Origin: Ignavibacteriales bacterium
GTDB lineage: Bacteria > Bacteroidota > Ignavibacteria > Ignavibacteriales > Ignavibacteriaceae
Length of the DNA: 64,000 nucleotides
Reading direction: 5' to 3'
NCBI GenBank assembly: GCA_016709765.1
Contig: JADJMD010000013.1
Span: 1,054,001-1,118,000 of the forward strand
The position numbers and the translations under genes are program-made. The notes beneath the pieces were generated by a model. It did no database searches, was not told where the DNA came from, and worked only from the letters and a program-made list of their open reading frames with translations. Every line of letters begins with the position of its first letter. Positions within the stretch are counted from its first letter, which is position 1. Below are positions 45,247 to 54,683 of the stretch, one piece after another.

Positions 45247-45670
45247 AAATAGCTTATAATATATTTACAAACAGATATTTAAGACTGTTTCAAAAATCGA
45301 TAAAAAAATTTGTCATTCCCGTGAATGCGGGAATCTTTTTTAAAACTTAAACATTTAGATTCCCGTTTTGAGATAGTGTGATAATTGTTTTCACTTCGAC
45401 CGCAGGAAGAAGTCTTTAAATCTAAACAAATTTCTCAATCGTAATCCGCCCGGCGGGCTCTGAAATGACTTGCTCCAAATTTTCACACAGATCCTTTCAC
45501 GGCGAAAGACATATAAATCCCGTCTTTTAAAAGAACTGCTTTTTATTTTATCATAATATCAACACAAAAGAAATTTTTAGTTGTTTGTGATGAAATTAAA
45601 TTTTACAAACATATCTTTGAAACACAGATCAGCACTTCTTTATAAATACATTTTAGGTTAAAGGAGATTT
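45247..45670. other. Intergenic region with REP-like repeats
   Basis: 424 bp with no gene. It contains the REP-like hairpin at 45311-45336 and, at about 45390-45475, a second degenerate element (CTTCGACCGCAGGAAGAAG, and TCCGCCCGGCGGGCTCTGA) of the kind often found as remnants of small intergenic repeats. Upstream of 45671 is AAAGGAGA, the ribosome-binding site of the symporter gene. Confidence 0.4.
45311..45336 (+). repeat. REP-like palindromic element
   Basis: TGTCATTCCCGTGAATGCGG continuing GAATCT. Arms ATTCCCG/CGGGAAT form a hairpin. It is closely related in sequence and length to the copy at 32882-32909 on the other strand. Confidence 0.55.
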
Positions 45671-47014
45671 ATGCAAGCTTTAGAAAATATTCTTACACAA
45701 ATTAGCGATTTACTTTGGGGTTATCCGCTTATCATACTTCTCTTTGGTACACACGTCTTTCTAACATTCCGACTTAAGATAATTCAAAGATTTATCGGCA
45801 AAGCAATAAAAATATCCTTGCGAAGAGATAAAGAAGGTAAAGGAGATATTAGCCAGTTTGGTGCCCTAACCACTGCGCTTGCCGCAACAATTGGAACCGG
45901 AAATATTGTTGGAGTTTCTACCGCAGTTGCTGCGGGCGGACCAGGTGCTGTTTTGTGGATGTGGCTTACCGGCGTTTTTGGAATTGCAACTAAGTACAGC
46001 GAAGCTTTGCTTGCGGTAAAATACAGAGTTAAAATGACTGATGGTTCTATGGCGGGCGGACCAATGTATGTTCTTGAACGCGGATTAAATATGAAATGGC
46101 TTGCGGTTTTGTTTGCCGCTTTTACTTCCGTTACTGCATTTGGAATTGGAAATATGGTACAGGCAAATTCCATTTCCACTTTAGTTAACGAAGCTTTTCA
46201 AGTTCCAATGTGGATAACAGGATTAATATTAGCAACGCTTACAGCGTTTGTAATTATAGGCGGAATAAAATCTATTGCAAAAGTTTGTGAGCGGCTCGTT
46301 CCTTTTATGGCAATTACTTATGTGCTTGGCTGTTTAATAGTTCTTGGAATGAATATTAACGGGATTCCCGATACAGTTATGTTAATACTTAACAGCGCAT
46401 TTAGCGGGCACGCTGTTGTTGGCGGTTTTCTTGGTGCGGGAATGAAAGAAGCCATTAGATTTGGAATTGCGCGCGGACTTTTTTCCAACGAGTCCGGTTT
46501 GGGTAGCGCGCCTATTGTTGCGGCGGCTGCACAAACAAAAAATCCTGTTAGGCAGGCATTGGTTTCTTCAACAGGAACATTTTGGGATACCGTTGTTGTT
46601 TGTGCAATTACAGGATTAGTAATTGTAAATTCCGGAGAGTGGGTAAAAGGATTATCAGGCGCGGCATTAACAAAACAGGCATTCAGTGATTTTCATATTA
46701 TCGGTCCGATTGTGTTAACACTTGGTTTACTAACCTTTGTTTTTTCTACAATACTTGGATGGTCTTACTATGGTGAAAAAGCCGCAGAATATCTTTTCGG
46801 TAACAAAGTTATAAAACCATACCGCTACCTTTGGGTAATGTTTGTTATGATTGGCTCTGTTATGTCTTTAAATGTTGTTTGGACTTTTGCGGATATTACA
46901 AACGCGCTAATGGCAGTACCGAATCTTGTTTCATTAATTTTGTTAAGCGGAGTAATAGCAAGCGAAACAAAAAAATATCTTTGGGAAGATAAACTTGATG
47001 AAGAAGGAGAATAA
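45671..47014 (+). CDS. Sodium:alanine/glycine symporter (AGCS family)
   Basis: A 447-residue inner-membrane amino-acid transporter. Family landmarks are FGALTTALAATIGTGNIVGVSTAVAAGGPGAVLWMW, the GMKEAIRFGIARGLFSNESGLGSAPIV segment and VFSTILGWSYYGE. About 11 membrane helices. An AAAGGAGA ribosome-binding site precedes the ATG. It ends 8 bp from the convergent serA gene. Confidence 0.93.
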   Translation: MQALENILTQISDLLWGYPLIILLFGTHVFLTFRLKIIQRFIGKAIKISLRRDKEGKGDISQFGALTTALAATIGTGNIVGVSTAVAAGGPGAVLWMWLTGVFGIATKYSEALLAVKYRVKMTDGSMAGGPMYVLERGLNMKWLAVLFAAFTSVTAFGIGNMVQANSISTLVNEAFQVPMWITGLILATLTAFVIIGGIKSIAKVCERLVPFMAITYVLGCLIVLGMNINGIPDTVMLILNSAFSGHAVVGGFLGAGMKEAIRFGIARGLFSNESGLGSAPIVAAAAQTKNPVRQALVSSTGTFWDTVVVCAITGLVIVNSGEWVKGLSGAALTKQAFSDFHIIGPIVLTLGLLTFVFSTILGWSYYGEKAAEYLFGNKVIKPYRYLWVMFVMIGSVMSLNVVWTFADITNALMAVPNLVSLILLSGVIASETKKYLWEDKLDEEGE

Positions 47015-47022
47015 TTAAAAGA

Positions 47023-48237
47023 CTAAAGCAGCACCCTTGTTTTAATAGTTTCCGGAATTGCTTTTAATTCTTTCATTATCTCAGCAGAATTATTTTTTTG
47101 ATCGATATCAATTATTACATAACCAATATGTGCATCTGTTTGCAAGTATTGTGATGCAATGTTAAGTTTTCTTGAAGTGAATACTTTTGTTATTTTATTT
47201 AATACTCCCGGCTGATTTTTATGGATATGAAGATATCTTTGCCTATTTAAGATTGGTGTAAGCGCTACTTCAACAAAATTTGTTGCGCCAATTGTAGTTC
47301 CAACATCACAATACTTTACTAATTTTTCAGAAACTTCCAGAGCAATATTTGCTTGTGCCTCAGATGTACTGCCGCCAATATGCGGAGTTAATATTACATT
47401 CGGGAATTTTTGTAAAACACTTCTAAAAGAATCTTTATTTGAATTTGGTTCTTCGGGAAAAACATCTATTGCTGCGCCAGCCAAATGTTTTTCTTCCAAT
47501 ACTTTTGCAAGATCTTTAATAACAACCACAGATCCGCGTGAAGCATTAATCAAATATGAACTTTTTTTCATTAAGCTCAATTCTTTTTTGCTAATCATAT
47601 TTTTTGTAAGATCGGTTTCCGGTACGTGAAGCGTTACGATATCCGAAATAGAAAGAATTTCCTGTAAACTTGAACAAGACTTTGCATTACCGAGATTTAA
47701 TTTTTTTTCAATATCATAATAGTACACATTCATTCCCAATGATTCAGCAAGAATAGAAACCTGTGAACCGATATGCCCATATCCAACAATTCCTAAGTTT
47801 TTTCCTCTAACTTCATAAGAGTTTGAAGCATCTTTAAGCCAAATACCATTGTGTGCAGCAAAGTTTTTTTCCGGAATGCCGCGGATAAGAAAAATACATT
47901 CCGCAATTACAAGTTCTGCAACAGAGCGTGTACCTTGCAGCTTAGCTGATAGTAAATCAACCTGGTTAGTGCCGATGCTGTAACACCCGATTGCAATAAG
48001 TTTGTTTGCGTGTTTTAAAATATCGCTCGTAATATTTGTTTTGGATCTTATTCCGAGTAGATGAACATCTTTTATTTTTTCAATCAGTTCTTTAGTTTCA
48101 AGTGAACTCTTTTGGTATTCAACGGTTTCGTATTGATTATCATTAAAAAGCTGTAAAGCGTTTTTATGTAAGCCTTCAAGCAAAAGAATTTTTATTTTAT
48201 TCTTTGAAAGCGAAAGAGTTTTTTTTGTATTTGGCAT
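47023..48237 (-). CDS. serA: D-3-phosphoglycerate dehydrogenase with internal deletion
   Basis: First enzyme of serine synthesis, E. coli SerA type with an ACT domain, about 404 residues. NAD motif GYGHIGSQ, catalytic Arg in INASRGS, Glu in DVFPEEP and His in LTPHIGGST are all present, and the C-terminal ACT domain begins near HIHKNQPGVLNK. However, after IGTNQVDLLSAKLQG (G102) the sequence jumps to TRSVAELV. The conserved loop of about ten residues with NAPxSN, which SerA proteins have here, is missing in frame (DNA junction near 47931). The ATG at 48237 is chosen over the TTG at 48246. Activity is uncertain. Confidence 0.88.
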   Translation of the reverse strand: MPNTKKTLSLSKNKIKILLLEGLHKNALQLFNDNQYETVEYQKSSLETKELIEKIKDVHLLGIRSKTNITSDILKHANKLIAIGCYSIGTNQVDLLSAKLQGTRSVAELVIAECIFLIRGIPEKNFAAHNGIWLKDASNSYEVRGKNLGIVGYGHIGSQVSILAESLGMNVYYYDIEKKLNLGNAKSCSSLQEILSISDIVTLHVPETDLTKNMISKKELSLMKKSSYLINASRGSVVVIKDLAKVLEEKHLAGAAIDVFPEEPNSNKDSFRSVLQKFPNVILTPHIGGSTSEAQANIALEVSEKLVKYCDVGTTIGATNFVEVALTPILNRQRYLHIHKNQPGVLNKITKVFTSRKLNIASQYLQTDAHIGYVIIDIDQKNNSAEIMKELKAIPETIKTRVLL

Positions 48238-48334
48238 ATTTTCCAAATTGTTTTTCTAAAAATAATAAATTCCTGATGAGATGCACTTAGGGACAGTAAA
48301 AATTTATATAGTGTCCTCCCAAAAACGGCAAGAA

Positions 48335-49294
48335 TTATATTCTACTAAAAATTTTTATAATTCGCTCAAACATTCCTGGCTTTTTCTGTGTTAAGAAATA
48401 GTTTATGATTTTTGAAAACTCAGGTGTTCTCAAGTATCCAAAAGCTTTATGCGGATTTCTAACACCCGAACTCACATATTTATTTTTAACCAGCTGATCC
48501 TCAATCTTTATACCCAATGAATTTGTTTCATATAAATCTGATATTTTATGATTAAGTGCAACCTGGTCCTGAATATCAGACAGATTGTACCATTTGTTCA
48601 CAATATTTTCAGGAACGTTAAATTTATTTATTGAGTTGATCTCATTTTCAGTTTTATATTTACTTATAACATACTTCTGTCCCAATGGGGACCCAATTGT
48701 AATATAAGTGTCGATCGGAGCTTCTGAGGGGTATTCTGTAAAGGTATCGTGAACTATCAGTGATCCCATTGAATGAGCGATAAGAAATATTTTTTTCTTT
48801 TTGTGTTTGTTTAAGATGTTTATCAAACGATCAATGATTGCTTCTTTTACAGGAATTTGTTTCCCGTCAAAAGGAATCCTTTCCATTGAATAATATGTTT
48901 TAAGATCACTTAAATGAAGGTGTATGAAAAATTCTGTTATTGATGGATACTTTAATGATAAAACTTCATTTAAAATAAATTTACTGTAATACTTTTCCAT
49001 GTACTCAATCGCCTTATTTCTGAAGTTTAAAGGCTTAATAGGTTCCTGATAATCATCAGAGGTGTATTGTTCATTAGCTTTTAAGTTGGATTTGTTATTT
49101 GCATCAATCTCGAGAGGGAAAGGATGAAGAATATCCGCCCAATAAACAAGTTCAAAATCAAATTCAGATGTAAGATAATTATTGAACTTTAACCCGTCCA
49201 ATATCGCTTGTTTCCACCATTTCTCTAAAATATTTTTTGATGGTTTATTTCCAAGTCCATGAATACCGATTATAATTTTAGATTCTTTTTTCAT
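48335..49294 (-). CDS. Alpha/beta hydrolase of unknown substrate
   Basis: A 319-residue cytoplasmic protein. It starts with the strand and oxyanion segment IIIGIHGLGNKPS, and has a lipase-type nucleophile elbow AHSMGS with its Ser (about residue 175) and a late His in the ALNHKISDLY region. It resembles PGAP1/lecithin-cholesterol-type hydrolases, but the substrate is unknown. It overlaps the end of the broken phosphodiesterase gene by one base (TAATG), so the two were probably co-translated. Confidence 0.7.
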   Translation of the reverse strand: MKKESKIIIGIHGLGNKPSKNILEKWWKQAILDGLKFNNYLTSEFDFELVYWADILHPFPLEIDANNKSNLKANEQYTSDDYQEPIKPLNFRNKAIEYMEKYYSKFILNEVLSLKYPSITEFFIHLHLSDLKTYYSMERIPFDGKQIPVKEAIIDRLINILNKHKKKKIFLIAHSMGSLIVHDTFTEYPSEAPIDTYITIGSPLGQKYVISKYKTENEINSINKFNVPENIVNKWYNLSDIQDQVALNHKISDLYETNSLGIKIEDQLVKNKYVSSGVRNPHKAFGYLRTPEFSKIINYFLTQKKPGMFERIIKIFSRI

Positions 49295-50060
49295 TATAAA
49301 TTTATTTTTTCTCTAATCCACCCGGCACGATCAGACATAATGCCATCAATCCCAAAATTAATCAATCGTAAAGCTTTCTCTGGTTTGTTAATTGTCCAGA
49401 CAAATAGTTTTAGTTTATTATTCTTAAATGTTTCAATCAATTTGAAATTTAAAGACTTAGTATAAGATATGTTTAATCCGTCTAAATAATTTAGTTTTAG
49501 ATTCGTAATAAGATTTTCCCAGTACGATTTACCTAAAAATATTTTTCCTATACTAATTCTTTTATTCAATAAGACCTCAAATTCAGGAAAACTATTTTTA
49601 ATCAACGTCATTTTTTTAAAACTAAATCCAATAATTTTTATTTGTTCTGTTTTTACTTGATAATGATGCAAAACATTTTTTAAGTATGGAATAATTTCTA
49701 TTCCACATTTAATTTCAATAAAAAGATATTTGTTTGGTGGAATGGTCAACAGTACTTCGTTTAGAGTCGGTATTTTTCATTATTCGGTTTATTACCCTTG
49801 ATTCTTCCGACGTTATTTTCCTTTAAATCCTTTAAAGTTTGTGATTTTACTAATTCACTTTTACCTGAAATAGTTTTTATCTTTTTGTTGTGAAAAACAA
49901 TGATCTCGTTATCGCTCGAAAGATGTACATCAATTTCAATTCCATCCGCACCATTCTGCCACGCTAAATTTATTGCGCGTAACGTATTCTCAGGTGCATC
50001 ATAGGATTCACCTCGATGAGCAATTATTAATGTTGGATAGGTTATAGTAGAATGTATCAT
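49294..50060 (-). pseudogene. Glycerophosphodiester phosphodiesterase, frameshifted
   Basis: Two frames make one GDPD-family protein of about 255 residues. The first (from 50060) has the catalytic start LIIAHRGESYDAPENTLRA and GADGIEIDVHLSSDNEIIVFHN, with metal and catalytic His, Glu and Asp. It stops after GNKPNNEKYRL. The second continues KIPTLNEVLLTIPPNKYLFIEIK and ends DGIMSDRAGWIREKINL. One A added to the A5 run (T5 on the plus strand, 49773-49777) would restore the frame. Recent inactivation or a sequencing error are both possible. Confidence 0.8.
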
Positions 50061-50478
50061 TTAAATATTTATAAAAAATTTTTCGTTAGTAACATATCAA
50101 TAATTTTAATTTTTACCGCACAAAGGTATATCCGCAATTAACTCCATGTTTTAGAACACTATTTGCTACAAATGATTTCTTCTTGCCCGAAATACACCTG
50201 ACTGGTCAAGTAGAAAATATTTCCACATTCTGTAAAAATTTTTCATCATAGTTATCAGATTTAATTGTCTCCCAATTTTTATTAAACTTAACAAAATCAA
50301 CAATAATAGAGGAAAACCTCAACTTACTTAAGCTGGTTTTATCTTATAGATAATGTAAAGGCGATAACGGTTCGGTATAATTGTTAATTCATTCATGTTG
50401 ATAATGATGCTGACTATATTTAAGTTATTCTCAACTCATTCTAAATGTGTTCACTCACAAACCATCAGGAGGTCTAAA
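50061..50478. other. Intergenic region, nothing recognised
   Basis: About 418 bp between the divergent phosphodiesterase remnant and the T9SS cargo gene. The only clear signal is AGGAGG at 50468-50473, the ribosome-binding site of the gene at 50479. An in-frame extension of that ORF to 50395 is rejected because of this site. Confidence 0.4.
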
Positions 50479-52266
50479 ATGAAATTTCTTTTTACACTTT
50501 TCCTTTTCTCGTTTGCAGCTCTAATTTATTCGCAGGATGTCCGTGTAGAAAAACCACTTTACCATCAAAACGATGGAGGAGACTGGGGTACGGATAATTT
50601 AGTACTGGACTTTGAACCAATCGGACAACTATCAGGAATACAAAGTTCAAGCGGCACAATTTACGTTGCAGTTAATGATACATTATCAACTGCAAATTTA
50701 GGGCTCGTTATTTTGGCTTCAACAAACAACGGAGATTCGTGGAGCCAGTTTGGTTCCGGCATTACTTATCGCGGTTATTATGATTATATCAAACTAGTAA
50801 AAAGCGGGCTGGATTCAGTTTATTGTTTTTTTCAGGTTGGGCAGGAAATTTATAGTTGGAATTTTCTAAGTGGCAATTTTAACGCATTTCCATTTACTGG
50901 GTACAGATCATTTGATGTTGTTACTTCTTCAACAGGCAATCTTTATATGTTTCTTGACTCACTTGCCAATAACAGCATCGTCAGATATAGTTCAGTCGAC
51001 GGTGGAACAAATTGGGGAGCGAGAGGTCTTGTTACAAGCTCAGGTGCAAATCCAAGAATGTGTATGTCTGGAACAGGTGATACTTTAATTATGAATTACT
51101 ACGGGCCTATACTTGCTGATACTTCCACATCGGTTATACGTCAGGCAAGATACCGTGAAACCGGCGTTGGTGTGCTTACTTCAACAGGTTTTATAGATGT
51201 TGCTACGGATAATACTTCAAAGACAGAATATTTATCCGCAATGAATAATGGCGAGTCATGGTTTGTTTATACATCTGGAACAGCAGGTGCAAGAGATATT
51301 TATGGTCGTAAAAGTATAAATAGCGGGTTTTCATACGATCCCCCAGTTTTACTTGCTGGAAATGTGAATACTGATGAATACTGGTTTGATTTGCGCCACT
51401 TTACCGATGCAGGAATGGGCGGTGGATTTGATTTACTGTTTTATTCAGATAGCGCACAGTCAGGAGCAGGCACATTACAGTCAGACAAGTTGCTTTACAC
51501 AAGCCTTCCTTATGGTTCAGCAACATTCTCAAGTTTCGAAATGATTAACGAGTATCCGTTAGTTTATTCTGCCAATATGTATTCACCTAAATTAATTCCG
51601 ATCAATGTTCCGGCAAGAGATATTTCTGCAATCTACGTTGGTGAAACTGGCGCCAACAAAAAAGTTTATTTTGATAAACTTAGCAGAATTGTGCCGGTTG
51701 AATTAATTTCATTTAAAGCTATGGTAAACGGAAAAAGTGTACAACTTAACTGGATGACTGCAACAGAGCAAAATAATAGTGGATTTGAAATCCAGAAAAA
51801 AAACAACAATATATGGGAAAAAATTGGGTTTGTAACGGGAAACGGGACAACAACGGAATACAGATCATATTCATTTGTTGATAATGATCTAACGGTAGGA
51901 AAATATTTTTACAGGCTAAAGCAAATAGACTATTCCGGAAGTTTTGAATATTCTGAGGTTGTTTCAGCCGACATTAATATTCCATCCGTCTATGCTTTGG
52001 AACAAAATTTTCCAAACCCATTCAATCCTTCAACTGTTATAAAATATTCTATTGCAGATGAAAGCTCAGTAAAGCTATTGATATATAATTCGATCGGTGA
52101 AAAAGTAAGCGAACTTGTTAATAAAACACAATCCGCCGGGGACTATGAATTAAAGTTTGATGCTAGCAGATTATCGTCCGGAGTATATTTTTATTCGCTC
52201 GAAGCGAATTCTTCATCTGGTAAAAATGATTTTAAAAGTATAAAGAAGATGATCCTAATTAAGTAA
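50479..52266 (+). CDS. Secreted protein with T9SS C-terminal sorting domain
   Basis: A 595-residue exported protein with a signal peptide (MKFLFTLFLFSFAALIYSQ). The N-terminal two thirds look like a sialidase/BNR-type propeller (ASTNNGDSWSQFGSG, SSVDGGTNWGARG). A fibronectin-like segment follows (VPVELISFKAMVNGKSVQLNWMTATEQN), then a type IX sorting domain (LEQNFPNPFNPSTVIKYSI to SSGVYFYSLEA). It is probably displayed on or released from the cell surface. The start is fixed by AGGAGG six bases upstream of the ATG. Confidence 0.88.
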   Translation: MKFLFTLFLFSFAALIYSQDVRVEKPLYHQNDGGDWGTDNLVLDFEPIGQLSGIQSSSGTIYVAVNDTLSTANLGLVILASTNNGDSWSQFGSGITYRGYYDYIKLVKSGLDSVYCFFQVGQEIYSWNFLSGNFNAFPFTGYRSFDVVTSSTGNLYMFLDSLANNSIVRYSSVDGGTNWGARGLVTSSGANPRMCMSGTGDTLIMNYYGPILADTSTSVIRQARYRETGVGVLTSTGFIDVATDNTSKTEYLSAMNNGESWFVYTSGTAGARDIYGRKSINSGFSYDPPVLLAGNVNTDEYWFDLRHFTDAGMGGGFDLLFYSDSAQSGAGTLQSDKLLYTSLPYGSATFSSFEMINEYPLVYSANMYSPKLIPINVPARDISAIYVGETGANKKVYFDKLSRIVPVELISFKAMVNGKSVQLNWMTATEQNNSGFEIQKKNNNIWEKIGFVTGNGTTTEYRSYSFVDNDLTVGKYFYRLKQIDYSGSFEYSEVVSADINIPSVYALEQNFPNPFNPSTVIKYSIADESSVKLLIYNSIGEKVSELVNKTQSAGDYELKFDASRLSSGVYFYSLEANSSSGKNDFKSIKKMILIK

Positions 52267-52294
52267 TATTTAATTGGAAGATTTTTATAACGAG

Positions 52295-52320
52295 CCCCTC
52301 TTAACCGAGGGGTTTTTATT
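52295..52320 (+). terminator. Intrinsic terminator after T9SS cargo gene
   Basis: CCCCTC (52295-52300), loop TTAACC, GAGGGG (52307-52312), followed by TTTTTATT on the plus strand. Confidence 0.92.
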
Positions 52321-52339
52321 TCTTCATTAAAAAAAGTAA

Positions 52340-53536
52340 CTACTTATTTCTTTTTTCAATTTCTACAACCTTATTTTTTCTATGATCCATCACACCAATC
52401 ATAAGTCCGGCGGTTACAACAACGGCACCCGCAATTTGATATCCGGTAACATCTTTGCCGAACAATAGCATAACAAATGGAAGTAAGGCTAGCCAAACAT
52501 TTGTATAAGGAACCCAAAAATGTGCCGCAAATTTTGATAGTTTAAAAAATCCAAAACTGTAAATATATCCTGTTAATCCAGCCGCAATAACAAAAAGTAT
52601 AGGAAGCCAGTTATTAGGAATTATGCTTCCATCGAACAAAGAAAAGAACTGATGATATTCTGTTGCTTTGATAATCTCTTTTATTTTTTCTTCATCATTT
52701 TCGGACACATCGGACTTTAAAACATAATTATTATCTGTTTTTGTATAATAGTTAAGCAAATAATTTTTTTTGTTTTCATCTATCTTGTTAAGAACTCTTG
52801 TTTCAAACTTAGATGAAGTTACACTATCGGGCATATTTGCATTCATCATATTGCCGATAATTGGAATAATAAAAATTGCTGATGAAATAAAAATCATTTT
52901 CCAGATTTCTCTCCACAATACAAGTGCGTTAGGTCCAACACCGGGCAAAGCAGTTTGAACGGTTTTGTTATTTAATACCTGCTGAGAGAGTAAGCATCCG
53001 TTAATAATTAAAATCCAGATGATGGCATTCATATCAAGAGCATTGTGACTATCCTGTGCAATTCCTAATAACCATGGAATGTGAGGCGTTGCAAGTCCGG
53101 CAACGACAAGGGATATTCCAATCCAATGTTCTTTTCGTATCGGTGCGTTAAACATCACCTTGCCAAAGAATGGAAGAAAGGCAAGGTAAACATTTACATA
53201 AGGAGCAAAAATATGCGGTGAATAATTTCTAGGAAGATAGAAGAAACCAATATTTTCTATCACGCCAGTAAAGGCGCAAATAATAATTGTTGATAGAGAT
53301 ACCATGCCGGGCCACAAATATTTTGGCTTCTTACCCCGAAGCAGTTCGATTGTAACGGCAATAACGGCCCAGAGGAGTTTTGAAATTTCCCTCCACCAGG
53401 TCATCACTCCGGCAGAAATATCAACCTTGCTTCCGCCCGTATATTTGGGTTGATTAGCCATCCAGTTTAAAACGTATTGCCCACCAAGCCCGCCATTAAT
53501 TATGGAAAGCCATAGAATCAGTATAATCCATTCCAC
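52340..53536 (-). CDS. EamA/DMT-type transporter with inserted loop
   Basis: A 398-residue inner-membrane protein with about ten helices in two similar halves, as in drug/metabolite transporters. Each half carries the same kind of segment (LPRNYSPHIFAPYVNVYLAFLPFF in the first, LSKFAAHFWVPYTNVWLALLPFV in the second). A soluble loop of about 75 residues (about 225-300) is inserted between the halves, which is unusual for the family. GTG start. Substrate unknown. Confidence 0.75.
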   Translation of the reverse strand: MEWIILILWLSIINGGLGGQYVLNWMANQPKYTGGSKVDISAGVMTWWREISKLLWAVIAVTIELLRGKKPKYLWPGMVSLSTIIICAFTGVIENIGFFYLPRNYSPHIFAPYVNVYLAFLPFFGKVMFNAPIRKEHWIGISLVVAGLATPHIPWLLGIAQDSHNALDMNAIIWILIINGCLLSQQVLNNKTVQTALPGVGPNALVLWREIWKMIFISSAIFIIPIIGNMMNANMPDSVTSSKFETRVLNKIDENKKNYLLNYYTKTDNNYVLKSDVSENDEEKIKEIIKATEYHQFFSLFDGSIIPNNWLPILFVIAAGLTGYIYSFGFFKLSKFAAHFWVPYTNVWLALLPFVMLLFGKDVTGYQIAGAVVVTAGLMIGVMDHRKNKVVEIEKRNK

Positions 53537-53674
53537 GGAAGGGTTCTCTCTTTTATGTTATAAATTCTCTGTACTTCAACAAGGCAAAGTTAAATAATTA
53601 TTTTTTGTAAATCAGTTGTTCTGCTGTAATTTTCCGCTTCAATATTTAACACCAAATTATATAGAAAAATATTT

Positions 53675-54553
53675 ATGGATAAAAAAGTTGCACTCCTATC
53701 AATGGATTCGTTGGAAAATTTTCACACCTACGATAAACTGTTAATCGAACCAATGAAAACACTTGGCTGGATGGCTGAAGAAATTTCCTGGCGAAATGAA
53801 AATGTAAACTGGGCAGATTATGATGCCGTAATTGTTAGATCTACTTGGGATTATCAAAATAATCCTGAAAAATTTATTAAGGTTTTAGAAAAGATTAACA
53901 GTGTTTCTTATCTTGAAAACGATCTTGACTTGATGAAATGGAATATGAATAAAAATTATCTTTTTGCTCTTAAACAAAAAGGAGTAGCAATTGTTGATAC
54001 TATTTGGGAGAAAGGGTTTAACTCTGTTTTAGCAAAAGGTTATTTTGATAAACATGATACTGATGAAATAATTATCAAACCAAACATAAGCGCAAATGCA
54101 GATAACACATTTAGATTAACAAAAGAAAAATTGGTGGAGAATCTTTCTCAGCTGGAAAAAATATTTGCCGGCAGAGAATTTATGGTCCAACCATTTTTGA
54201 AAAACATTGTTGAAGAGGGCGAATATTCTTTATTCTTTTTTGATGGAAAGTTCAGCCATTCGGTTTTAAAGAAACCAAAAGAAAAAGATTTTCGTGTTCA
54301 GGAAGAACATGGCGGAAATATCAAGCCAAAAGATGTATCATCAGAAATAATCGTGATCGCTGAAAATATTATTAATAAACTTTCAACAATTCCGTTATAC
54401 GGAAGAGTAGATTTAGTTAGAACGAGTAAGAATGAGTTTGCACTTATGGAATTGGAGCTAATTGAACCATCACTTTATTTAAATAAAGATGAGCAATCAC
54501 CTTTAAGGTTAGCAAAAGCTTTTGATGAGAGATTTAGAAAAGTTTTCGTGTAA
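53675..54553 (+). CDS. ATP-grasp ligase related to DcsG/RimK
   Basis: A 292-residue ATP-grasp enzyme. The N-terminal pre-ATP-grasp segment IVRSTWDYQNNPEKF is the hallmark of the DcsG-type (O-ureido-serine cyclo-ligase) and related RimK-like ligases. The C terminus has YGRVDLVRTSKNEFALMELELIEPSLYL with the Mg2+-binding Glu residues. Such enzymes form amide or related bonds from a carboxyl-phosphate. No partner gene for cycloserine or peptide modification is adjacent, so the substrate is open. A hairpin follows at 54585-54606. Confidence 0.8.
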   Translation: MDKKVALLSMDSLENFHTYDKLLIEPMKTLGWMAEEISWRNENVNWADYDAVIVRSTWDYQNNPEKFIKVLEKINSVSYLENDLDLMKWNMNKNYLFALKQKGVAIVDTIWEKGFNSVLAKGYFDKHDTDEIIIKPNISANADNTFRLTKEKLVENLSQLEKIFAGREFMVQPFLKNIVEEGEYSLFFFDGKFSHSVLKKPKEKDFRVQEEHGGNIKPKDVSSEIIVIAENIINKLSTIPLYGRVDLVRTSKNEFALMELELIEPSLYLNKDEQSPLRLAKAFDERFRKVFV

Positions 54554-54584
54554 ATATTTCCAGGTGTATAATCTTAAGAATAGT

Positions 54585-54606
54585 ATCGCGAACAGTTTGT
54601 CGCGAT
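54585..54606. terminator. Possible terminator hairpin
   Basis: ATCGCGA (54585-54591), loop of eight, TCGCGAT (54600-54606), 32 bp after the ATP-grasp stop. No T-run follows, so this is a weak call. Confidence 0.35.
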
Positions 54607-54683
54607 AATCTGCTGTTTGTTGTGTTTTCTAAGATTTCCTAAATTGGTCTTCGGATCCCATCTTGGTACTTTAATTGTGAGTT

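Noticed and set aside
45311..45475. tRNA or other structured RNA in the 45.3-kb gap
   Set aside because: No cloverleaf arms or TTC-type loop appear. The palindromes fit a REP-like repeat better.
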